In this document: positions 15,293-21,970 of the stretch, piece by piece
Numbering within the stretch: the first letter of the stretch is position 1
How the letters are laid out: every line of letters begins with the position of its first letter
Source: a virus
Reading direction: 5' to 3' (one strand)
DNA length: 30,381 nt
IMG/VR virus record: IMGVR_UViG_3300031857_000945
Coordinates: 1 to 30,381 of that record
The notes under the pieces: generated by a model
Told to the model about the DNA's origin: nothing
What the model saw: only the letters and a program-made list of their open reading frames with translations
The model's database searches: none
Position numbers and translations under genes: made by a program

Positions 15293-15689
15293 AGCCAAGC
15301 CTCCTGTACATTTCACCCATTGTTTCTACCTCGCCATTTGGTCCGTAGGCTAGAGGTGGCTTGTGGGCATAGTTAAACGTAATGAACAGGGTATACGCTG
15401 GCCTCTTTGAAACGGCAGCGATCTTGTGAAGCCTGTCGTTGTTCATCCTGTGAACGTTGAACATACCTCGCTTTGCGCGCCTAAATGGAGAGGTAACATT
15501 TCGCATCTCATATAGGTCCTCTGTGTATGAGCCTAGCAGACCAATGGATACAAAGTCACATCCATGTTGGTGAGGAAACGCCCTCTCGTCGTCGGCCACA
15601 GTGATCTTGTTCAGCCTTACGCTAAACCTACTGTTGTGAACGAACTGAACAAAAGACATGCTAGAGCCGCCTCTGTCGTTAAACTTCAT
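15273..15689 (-). CDS. Cupin-like small protein
   Basis: 138 residues. An HxH motif (PHQHGCDFVSIGLLGSYTEDLYE) is followed by a later HR...LHKI and a YTLFITF strand; this pattern of H-x-H, Gly-Tyr-Thr-Glu, then a third His and a Trp/Tyr-Thr-Leu strand is seen in small cupin-fold phage and bacterial proteins, where the histidines bind a metal. The start chosen is ATG at 15689, overlapping the preceding 36-codon ORF as ATGA. It could be a dioxygenase, isomerase or a binding protein. The fold is moderately certain, the reaction unknown. It overlaps the ANL gene by 20 bases, so the two are probably made together. Confidence 0.55.
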   Translation of the reverse strand: MKFNDRGGSSMSFVQFVHNSRFSVRLNKITVADDERAFPHQHGCDFVSIGLLGSYTEDLYEMRNVTSPFRRAKRGMFNVHRMNNDRLHKIAAVSKRPAYTLFITFNYAHKPPLAYGPNGEVETMGEMYRRLGYGRPSA

Positions 15690-15796
15690 GCCTGATCTGC
15701 CTCCGCATCTAGTCCCCAAAAGCCGTCAACCGCTGGTGGCTCTGGCGGTGTTACGCTTAATTCTGCTCTAACCCAAGGCCTTGTTGTGCCCTCCAT
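15686..15796 (-). CDS. 36-residue peptide between GNAT-like and cupin-like genes
   Basis: A short ORF that exactly fills the gap: its ATG overlaps the GNAT-like gene's stop (TAATG) and its TGA overlaps the cupin-like gene's ATG (ATGA). The peptide is Pro/Trp-rich and acidic at the end (TRPWVRAELS, TPPEPPAVDGFWGL, AEADQA). No Shine-Dalgarno site better than TGGGGGC is visible, so translation would be coupled. It could be a small structural peptide, or a substrate for the neighbouring enzymes, as discussed in the findings. Confidence 0.6.
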   Translation of the reverse strand: MEGTTRPWVRAELSVTPPEPPAVDGFWGLDAEADQA

Positions 15797-16218
15797 TATG
15801 CCCCCATTCCCAATGCTGCAATCCCGTCAAGGATGCGCCTATTGTAAACCCACTTTGGTTCAATCAGACCCGGTGGCACGCTGCCCTCCTTGGGAATAGC
15901 CAGCCCCTTTTCAATCGCAATCGCAATCTCTTCTGGGCCCCTTGTGCTGATATACACCTTTTTCAAACCAAGTTCTTCCCTGCCCCACTTCTGCAAATCC
16001 TTGAAAATGCCCAGTGACCTAAACTCCTTGTCAGTCCAGGTAATTCCACCCATGCTGCAATCGTTGGTACAGTTGTCACACAGACGATATCTAAATGCAG
16101 TGTTGTAACTTGCCATCGAGACAATCCTGCCATCGATGATGGCTACTGCAATGTGGACGCCATCTGCGAAGAGCCCAGAAGTCCTAGCCTCTTCTTCGGT
16201 TAAGAACCTGAATTCCAT
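15796..16218 (-). CDS. GNAT-like acetyltransferase (probable)
   Basis: 140 residues. The pattern HIAVAIIDGRIVSMASY (beta2-beta4), GGITWTDKEFRSLGIFKDLQKWGREELGLKKVYIST (beta4, the acyl-CoA loop region and helix alpha3) matches the N-acetyltransferase (GNAT) order; the usual R/Q-x-x-G-x-G/A loop is represented by EFRSLGIF and is weak. A Cys cluster CDNCTNDC (47-54) precedes it, which could bind a metal. The ATG overlaps the upstream stop as TAATG. It is probably co-translated with the ANL, cupin and peptide genes. Acyl-donor and acceptor are unknown. Confidence 0.5.
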   Translation of the reverse strand: MEFRFLTEEEARTSGLFADGVHIAVAIIDGRIVSMASYNTAFRYRLCDNCTNDCSMGGITWTDKEFRSLGIFKDLQKWGREELGLKKVYISTRGPEEIAIAIEKGLAIPKEGSVPPGLIEPKWVYNRRILDGIAALGMGA

Positions 16219-16721
16219 TATACACCACCCTGCAAGTTTGCAACTGCCTCTTCCAGGTCATCTACCCTCTGGCTAATTCCCGTGATGTAGTCGTACAGAG
16301 ACTTATATCTCACACCGCTAGAGCCTAGAAGGAATGAGTATGCAAACGCTACTTGGGTCAGAATCAGGAAGGCCAACTTGTTTACGTCCTCGTCATACCT
16401 TCCATACTGAGAGAACGCCAGTAGTGCTTGTTGAACAGGAGCGTTCATGGAAATAAACTCCTGCTCGTTAATAACCCCATCTTGGGTTGCTGCGCGAAGG
16501 CCGATAAGCGTGTTTTGAAGCAGCGCGATGAGCGTCTGCTTCTCCTGCAATTCCTGTGCTGATGCCTGTGGGAACAGTGTGTAGTATTCCTGAATCTCCG
16601 TAGCATCGGCGTCACGAACTGGCTCTACAACTACGCCCTCACTGTCAGTCTTGTAAATCCTTTGTGAAACCGTGTCGAACTTAACTGTGTTGCCATCATA
16701 GGCAAGCCACTGGACTAGCAT
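16218..16721 (-). CDS. Hypothetical tail-region protein
   Basis: 167 residues, not recognised. It opens with MLVQWLAYDGNTVKFD, a short beta motif, then is mostly helical (ASAQELQEKQTLIALLQNTLIGLRAA; FLILTQVAFAYSFLLG) and ends in a leucine-rich amphipathic helix ISQRVDDLEEAVANLQ, a likely short coiled coil. This coiled coil may trimerise. It follows GGAGG closely and overlaps the GNAT-like gene by one base. A chaperone or fibre-attachment role is possible. Confidence 0.6.
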   Translation of the reverse strand: MLVQWLAYDGNTVKFDTVSQRIYKTDSEGVVVEPVRDADATEIQEYYTLFPQASAQELQEKQTLIALLQNTLIGLRAATQDGVINEQEFISMNAPVQQALLAFSQYGRYDEDVNKLAFLILTQVAFAYSFLLGSSGVRYKSLYDYITGISQRVDDLEEAVANLQGGV

Positions 16722-16724
16722 TAC

Positions 16725-17651
16725 TTACGCCTCCGCTCTTACGATGATATATGGTCCACCCGGTCTTGTTGGTAGCGGGTTTGATGCTGCGTGTGAAGCG
16801 TTGTTTGCGCCGCCGCAGGTGCCCCATGCCGAATACGGTTGAGCCACCGCGCTAGTAGTCGGATACGCATATGGAACCGTAGTTCTGTACTTCTTGCCAT
16901 TGACATAAACCTCTACATCATTGTGATAGTTTAAGGTTGTGTCACCAGTTAGCGTGTAAGTCTCTCCACCAAAGAAGGCATTCCTAATTCTGCCAACATA
17001 TCCGAAGGCGGGATTGACAATTCCATAGGGCCAGTAGACCACACCACCCAGGAACGCCTTGCTTGGAAGCAAGTCCCCAACATTCGGAATGTCCTGAATT
17101 GCAGGCCTCATTGTAACCAATTCACCAATTTCGTTGCTCGACGAGCCCTGATATCCGTGGACAACGTCTGCGGAAGCCCACGGAGTTCCGGCCTCATTGT
17201 GAACTGGAAGGGCGGATCGGAATCCAATAGCGACCCAATGCTTGGACGCGTCAGTTTGAACTTCTGAACTAATTGGAACGTACCTACTTAGAAACACTGA
17301 CGAACTTGGGCTTCCATAAGAGTTTGCTCTGTTTCCAGCATTGGTACCAGTAACCCTCCACCAGAATACGTCGTTGAAAACCGCATACTGAAATGAAACA
17401 GCAGTTGATGCAGTTAGCGCGTGGCCGAATGAGATGAAGTGCTGAACCCCGTTTAGGTAAACCGGGTAGTTTCCATTTGCATCGAAGGCGGTTGCCTGCA
17501 TGTTTACTGTCAGAGTGGTGCCCCCGACTGTAGATGAATAAATGTTAGCAGCATTAGTCCAGCCAGCACCGCCAAGTGCATTGCGAATCTCTGTAATCAC
17601 GTTCGACGCTGTCGCGTCCGTTGGGTTCACAAACTGGTCTGAAAATGCCAT
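16725..17651 (-). CDS. Minor tail protein, probable
   Basis: 308 residues, beta-rich and lacking Cys-based motifs except one CGG near the C-terminus. The N-terminus (FSDQFVNPTDATASNVITEIRNALGGAGW) resembles the helical start of some phage fibre-associated proteins that carry a per-subunit domain, followed by strands around FQYAVFNDVFWWRVTG, KHWVAIGFRSALP and GYVGRIRNAFFGGETYTLTG. The C-terminus is a Pro/Gly-rich tail (PLPTRPGGPYIIVRAEA). It sits between fibre genes. Structural role by synteny. Confidence 0.55.
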   Translation of the reverse strand: MAFSDQFVNPTDATASNVITEIRNALGGAGWTNAANIYSSTVGGTTLTVNMQATAFDANGNYPVYLNGVQHFISFGHALTASTAVSFQYAVFNDVFWWRVTGTNAGNRANSYGSPSSSVFLSRYVPISSEVQTDASKHWVAIGFRSALPVHNEAGTPWASADVVHGYQGSSSNEIGELVTMRPAIQDIPNVGDLLPSKAFLGGVVYWPYGIVNPAFGYVGRIRNAFFGGETYTLTGDTTLNYHNDVEVYVNGKKYRTTVPYAYPTTSAVAQPYSAWGTCGGANNASHAASNPLPTRPGGPYIIVRAEA

Positions 17652-18068
17652 TTATTCGTCAATCTCCCTGAAATCATCTGTACCTAAGTATACCACGGCG
17701 ACGGGATAGGTGTCCTGACCAGAATACTGAGTCTCGATCATTGGAGAGATTGGTGCTGATGTCATAGCGGGGTTTAGATTTCTACCAAATGTCCCATGTT
17801 CAAGTGCCGATGCCTGCCCGTTGGTTGTGTGTGCGAAAACGGAGAGATCGGCAAAAGGCAGTGAGTTAGACATGCTGAACGTCGCAATCGGTGTATCGAC
17901 TCCGATATTTGGAAATCCAGCGGTGTTGTAAATCTCTAGGTTGTAAGAGGACGCCTGATGCGGAAACGAGCCTGTTGAAGAAATAGGTCTAAAGATTACC
18001 CAAATAGTTCCTGAAATCTGAGTGTTGGCCGTTCCACCGGCCTGATAGGATGGTCCTGCGGCACCCAT
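17652..18068 (-). CDS. Hypothetical minor tail protein
   Basis: 138 residues, beta-rich, Thr/Ser/Gly-rich (AGGTANTQISGTIWVIFRPIS; IGVDTPIATFSMSNSLPFADLSVF; DTYPVAVVYLGTDDFREIDE). Its ATG overlaps the upstream stop (TAATG) after a GGAG site, and the next gene's ATG follows its TAA directly. It has no recognised domain. A small fibre or tip component is likely from position. Confidence 0.5.
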   Translation of the reverse strand: MGAAGPSYQAGGTANTQISGTIWVIFRPISSTGSFPHQASSYNLEIYNTAGFPNIGVDTPIATFSMSNSLPFADLSVFAHTTNGQASALEHGTFGRNLNPAMTSAPISPMIETQYSGQDTYPVAVVYLGTDDFREIDE

Positions 18069-19072
18069 TATCTGGCTCCGTTCGACTCTAGTGTAACTGG
18101 ATACAGGGTTCCAGAAATGTTCGAGTTGAAATAAAGGGCTACACCCGCGACGCTGGCAAAACCAAGCCCGCCAGACATGCCCTCGATTTTCAAATAGTAG
18201 TTAGCATCATCCTCTGCCTGTGGATAAAGACCGTTTGCACTCAGAGCAAGTCGCTCGCGCCCTGTCACAGCAGTTGTAACAAATAGGCTTCCACCAGTTG
18301 TGTACACCTGTGATGCAATCGGAAGGCCAGTGTCTTTTGTGAACGTTCCGTTGTCGATGACAAAGGATGAGTCATTTACGACATCATATGGGTTGCTAGT
18401 GTATGTAAAGTCAGCCCTATACATTCTCTTCGTGCCTGGACCTGGAAGATATGGATCGCTGTCAATACCCCATGAGTACAGAGCAATTCCACCGACCTCT
18501 GCCCCTGTGCCAGTGACAGTAGCATATGCATTAGCCACATTAAACAGCGTGTTGTACGGTTGCGATCCAATGAAGGTACCAGTACACGACCTAAGGCTTA
18601 ATTCGATAACCTTACGGTAGTTTGATGTCGATGAACCTGCTGACTTAAGCATAACCTTGTATCCGGTTTTATTTACAAGGAACAAAACGTCCACGTTCGT
18701 GCCCGGCGGAAAACTAGATGGAACCAGGGCCTCAGCGTAAGTGGGGAAACCCTGGTAGGGCAGGGGGAAACCTGGCACTGCGGCTGCTTGCAACTTCATT
18801 GACTTTCCGCCGTTGAAGAACTTGAATGTTACACCGTCTGTGGCGTTTGCCGTAGGCGATGACATCTGCATGCTAAGATTATCGCTAATCTTCATTCTCA
18901 CAAGAATCCTCTGGAATGGAGAATTCTGTGTGTACATCCCACTGGTTCCGTTGTAGAGATAGTGAGTTCCGTTCCAACTTGTTAGAGCGGAGCCAGACAG
19001 ACCAACGCTGTCCGTGGCATGGACGCCAGTAAAGACTTCCAGACCATTCTTTAAAGTGGGATTAAGAGGCAT
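18068..19072 (-). CDS. Minor tail / fibre protein, LamG-like (probable)
   Basis: 334 residues. Strand-rich with short WNGTHYLYNGTSG and FQRILVRMKISDN segments, a VTFKFFNGGKSMKLQ stretch and GTNVDVLFLVNKTGYKVMLKS, reminiscent of jelly-roll (laminin-G/concanavalin) modules as in the 11995-13473 protein. The C-terminal part (YYLKIEGMSGGLGFASVAGVALYF) forms another beta region. It overlaps the 3' end of the collagen-like fibre by 11 bases with GAGGTG eight bases before the ATG. Confidence 0.5.
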   Translation of the reverse strand: MPLNPTLKNGLEVFTGVHATDSVGLSGSALTSWNGTHYLYNGTSGMYTQNSPFQRILVRMKISDNLSMQMSSPTANATDGVTFKFFNGGKSMKLQAAAVPGFPLPYQGFPTYAEALVPSSFPPGTNVDVLFLVNKTGYKVMLKSAGSSTSNYRKVIELSLRSCTGTFIGSQPYNTLFNVANAYATVTGTGAEVGGIALYSWGIDSDPYLPGPGTKRMYRADFTYTSNPYDVVNDSSFVIDNGTFTKDTGLPIASQVYTTGGSLFVTTAVTGRERLALSANGLYPQAEDDANYYLKIEGMSGGLGFASVAGVALYFNSNISGTLYPVTLESNGAR

Positions 19073-20894
19073 TCAGGGTACACCTCAGAGATAGCGTAAC
19101 ATCGGTTGGTGGTGTGCCTCCTGGGTTACTTGTAACCTCAAACTGAATAAAACTGTTTGCAGCAACTGAATATCCAAGTGTAAACGTCTGATAGGTTGAC
19201 GAAGCGGTTAGTGTCTGCTCTGTTCCAAGCAGCACTCCATTCCTTAGAAGCCTAAAGTTAACGTTAGCGGTACCTGCTGTGCAGGCGATAGTCGCAGAAT
19301 GAATGGTTCCGCCGAGGTCTAGAGGAATCTTTGCAGAGTAGACCTTCTGTGATAGTGTTGCAATGCCTCCAAGTGTAAGAACCGATGGGTTTACTCCGTC
19401 TGCACCGTCAGAACCGTCTGCGCCTGCCACACCCTGAATTCCCTGAATCCCTTGGATTCCCTGATCTCCTGTATCGCCCTTGATGCCCTGGATACCTTGT
19501 GGGCCAGAGTCTCCCGTATCACCCTTTAGACCTTGGATTCCCTGAGGTCCAATATCTCCCGTGTCACCCTTGACTCCCTGAATACCTTGGGCACCTTGGA
19601 TTCCTTGGATTCCCTGTGGTCCAACAAGACTTACGCCAGCGGGCCATGTGGTTGCCTTTGGTCCGTAAATGAAATTGGTGGTTGTATTAATGTAGAACTC
19701 TCCATCGAATCCTACGCCGTTAGCCGGTGCGCCTGCGCCATAGCGCAGAGTTGTTCCGTCAATCCCGTCTGTGCCGTTCGTTCCCGCTGGTCCCTGAATA
19801 CCCTGAGAACCCGTGGTTCCCTGAATACCCTGAACGCCCTGGATTCCCTGTGGGCCAACCAGTGATGTTCCAGCAGGCCATGTGCCAGCAGCCTTAGGTC
19901 CGAACAGGAAGTTTGTGTTGGTGTTAATGAAGAAGTCGCCGTTAACTCCAAGACCGCTTGAAGGATTAGTGTTGCCATATAGGATCGTCTTACCATCGGC
20001 ACCGGCGGTACCTGGAATACCCTGTGGTCCAGCCACTGTTGATGCAGCACCGGTGGCTCCTGTATCACCGGTATCACCCTTTAGACCCTGAATGCCCTGG
20101 ATACCTTGAATACCCTGGCTTCCTGTGTCACCCTTATCGCCCTTGTCACCCTTTAGGCCCTGGGCACCTGTGTTACCAGTGTCTCCCTTTAGACCCTGGA
20201 TTCCCTGGATACCTTGGTCGCCCTTATCTCCCTTTAGACCCTGAATTCCTTGAATGCCCTGGATGCCTTGATCGCCAGTGTCACCCTTTAGTCCTTGAAC
20301 TCCCTGGATACCCTGAATACCCTGAGGGCCTCGAATCTGACCAACATTTACCCACTGCGTGTCTGCCCACACAAGTCCGTCACCAGTTGAACCAATGCCA
20401 ACCTCTGCTTCGCCAAGAATCCACATATCTCCCGGCTGGGCTGCTTCCAAAGAGATTTCGTCCCAGGTTGCGGTGCCCTTCACGACAATACCGGAGCCAT
20501 CCTGTCCGTCGATTCCTGGGGCTCCTGGCTCACCACGGAAGGTGCCTACGTCTACCCATTCGGTGGAATCCCAAACCCAAAGGTTGTCTCCTACAACATA
20601 CGATGCGTCACCGTTGCCAGATGGGTATGCGGCAATAAGGTCACCGGAGGTTGGGAAGGAGCCAGCGATTCTGCCGTATCCGATTGTCTTTAGCGCATAG
20701 GTTCCATCTGTTCTACGGTAGAGGACTTGATACGCTGTACCGCCCGCCGTCGAAACGTCTGCTAGATCGTTGAGGCGTAGCGAGGAGCCCGCTGTATATG
20801 CGGGAGTTCCACCATTTGAGGTAGGCGTTGATCCTGGCTGTCCAGGTACAGATGTGATACCCGACAATTGGCTTGGGTCATATACATGGGACAT
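19062..20894 (-). CDS. Collagen-like tail fibre protein
   Basis: 610 residues. The middle (~190-300 and ~420-510) is built from Gly-X-Y repeats, mostly GPQGIQGIQG, GLKGDTGD and GLKGDKGD, which fold as a collagen triple helix and trimerise fibres. Two near-identical inserts interrupt the collagen (NGDFFINTNTNFLFGPKAA.TWPAG and DGEFYINTTTNFIYGPKA.TWPAG), and two similar modules near the N-terminus contain DNLWVWDSTEWVDVG and GLVWADTQWVNVG. The C-terminal ~100 residues (from TLGGIATLSQKVYS) form a globular head, a candidate receptor-binding domain. The ATG lies exactly six bases after an extended -10, so the mRNA is probably leaderless. Confidence 0.9.
   Translation of the reverse strand: MSHVYDPSQLSGITSVPGQPGSTPTSNGGTPAYTAGSSLRLNDLADVSTAGGTAYQVLYRRTDGTYALKTIGYGRIAGSFPTSGDLIAAYPSGNGDASYVVGDNLWVWDSTEWVDVGTFRGEPGAPGIDGQDGSGIVVKGTATWDEISLEAAQPGDMWILGEAEVGIGSTGDGLVWADTQWVNVGQIRGPQGIQGIQGVQGLKGDTGDQGIQGIQGIQGLKGDKGDQGIQGIQGLKGDTGNTGAQGLKGDKGDKGDTGSQGIQGIQGIQGLKGDTGDTGATGAASTVAGPQGIPGTAGADGKTILYGNTNPSSGLGVNGDFFINTNTNFLFGPKAAGTWPAGTSLVGPQGIQGVQGIQGTTGSQGIQGPAGTNGTDGIDGTTLRYGAGAPANGVGFDGEFYINTTTNFIYGPKATTWPAGVSLVGPQGIQGIQGAQGIQGVKGDTGDIGPQGIQGLKGDTGDSGPQGIQGIKGDTGDQGIQGIQGIQGVAGADGSDGADGVNPSVLTLGGIATLSQKVYSAKIPLDLGGTIHSATIACTAGTANVNFRLLRNGVLLGTEQTLTASSTYQTFTLGYSVAANSFIQFEVTSNPGGTPPTDVTLSLRCTLNAS
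19420..20340 (-). repeat. Collagen-type Gly-X-Y repeat tract (low-complexity DNA)
   Basis: Within the fibre gene, DNA coding 'Gln-Gly-Ile', 'Lys-Gly-Asp' and 'Thr-Gly-Asp' units recurs with mixed synonymous codons (CCCTGGATTCC, CCTTGAATACC and similar on the plus strand). It is a variable-number repeat prone to length change and alignment errors. Confidence 0.85.
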
Positions 20895-20900
20895 AACCTC

Positions 20901-20909
20901 ATTATACCA
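20901..20909 (-). promoter_or_regulatory. Leaderless-type extended -10 promoter for collagen-like fibre unit
   Basis: TGG TATAAT on the minus strand, then six bases (GAGGTT) and the ATG at 20894. It lies in the short gap after the 20919-21608 gene. Confidence 0.75.
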
Positions 20910-20918
20910 CTAAGCGGA

Positions 20919-21608
20919 TCAAATAACTTCGTACTCCACATACGATCCAGCCTTCGCTGTGATTGCCGAGGATGTCACCTCTGACGCGAATCTAGCGATG
21001 ATCGTGCCGTTCGCAGACGGAGTCACAATTCCCGTGATCAGAGCAACGTTAAGCGTGGTTGCAGACGTTGCGTTAGACGCTGCCGGAAGGTCATATGCGT
21101 TGTGCCAGCCGTTCGCAGTTCTAGTGGAGGCGGTTAGAGAATACTCGCTAGTGTACGCAATTGTTGTGGCGGCGGGGCCGTTAATTGACCATCGTGATCC
21201 AGTGGTAGTCGCGGCGGCATCATACCTAATGACAAACCTAAACTTGTAGGTAACCCCAGATAGAACGGCGAATGAAAGACCTGTTACGTCAGCCATTGTG
21301 TTCGCAGTAACGTTGTTATTGACAACATCCGAGCCGAGGTAGGCGATCAGCATTGGGTTGGAATGCGAGTGAACGGTAGCCGCATATGGGTGTGCGTGCG
21401 GTGGGGCGAAGTCACCCCTTGTTCCATCGGCAAGCGCGTACTGCGTGTGATCGTCGTCACCAAGGCCTGTTAGGGCACCGTGATCTGTAACGCCAGCACC
21501 GCCGCCGCCAGCCAGCACACCAGTGTGATAAACCGCAAGGGTCGGAACCGAACTTACGAGTCTCACACTAGGTGTGGCTGACTTGACGATCTTGATTACA
21601 TCTGGCAT
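20919..21608 (-). CDS. Minor tail / fibre-base protein with DHTQY motif
   Basis: 229 residues. The start chosen is ATG at 21608 (MPDVIKIV), overlapping the upstream stop as TAATG; the longer frame has no site. The GVTDHGALTGLGDDDHTQYALADGTRG block (~63-88) is a motif found in many phage tail-fibre proteins, where it marks a trimerising region. It then has a beta-sandwich-like C-terminal half (SNPMLIAYLGSDVVNNN; VTYKFRFVIRYDA; NGTIIARFASEVTSSAITAKAGSYVEYEVI). The final stretch after the motif resembles C-terminal head domains of fibre proteins. Confidence 0.65.
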   Translation of the reverse strand: MPDVIKIVKSATPSVRLVSSVPTLAVYHTGVLAGGGGAGVTDHGALTGLGDDDHTQYALADGTRGDFAPPHAHPYAATVHSHSNPMLIAYLGSDVVNNNVTANTMADVTGLSFAVLSGVTYKFRFVIRYDAAATTTGSRWSINGPAATTIAYTSEYSLTASTRTANGWHNAYDLPAASNATSATTLNVALITGIVTPSANGTIIARFASEVTSSAITAKAGSYVEYEVI

Positions 21609-21970
21609 TATCCTGCGATACCCGCCTTGACGGTAATCGTGCCCTCCATAATTGCTTCCTTCTCGCCGCCACCGGACGTAAGCACTAGGTCGTAGTTGTA
21701 CGTTCCTACTGCCCAAAGCACTGTTGTGGCAATTGGCACATTGACAGTGATGACACCACCTGCCGCGTTTGTGATTGAGGCAAACGGGTTATTTGAGTTG
21801 TTATATGTGCTGTGCATCGGTGCGGCAGCGCCAGTTGAATCTGCGACACCGATACGCACCGTGTAACCAGTTAGGTTGAACGGAGTTGTCTCCGTCTCGT
21901 CTGTGTAGTACGTCAGAACAAACTTTAGCGTTCTGTTCGTGGTGGCGGATAGGTTCACTTCATTACTCAT
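21608..21970 (-). CDS. Small beta-rich tail protein
   Basis: 120 residues with the pattern of an Ig-like or BppU-N-type beta sandwich: TLKFVLTYYTDETETTPFNLTGYTVRIGV, then GGVITVNVPIATTVLWAVGTYNYDLVLTSGG and MEGTITVKAG. Small proteins of this type attach fibres to the baseplate in other phages. The ATG overlaps the ribonucleotide reductase stop (ATGA) and lies exactly six bases after an extended -10 within the end of that gene; there is no Shine-Dalgarno site, consistent with leaderless translation. Confidence 0.55.
   Translation of the reverse strand: MSNEVNLSATTNRTLKFVLTYYTDETETTPFNLTGYTVRIGVADSTGAAAPMHSTYNNSNNPFASITNAAGGVITVNVPIATTVLWAVGTYNYDLVLTSGGGEKEAIMEGTITVKAGIAG

Noticed and set aside
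17680-17695. Extended -10 (TGG TATACT) before the 17651 gene
   Set aside because: It lies inside coding sequence with ordinary codons (VVYLG), 35 bases from the ATG which has its own ribosome site; probably chance.
19420-20340. CRISPR-like array of short repeats
   Set aside because: Repeats code for Gly-X-Y collagen units in a single long frame, with variable spacing and synonymous changes, not direct repeats with spacers.
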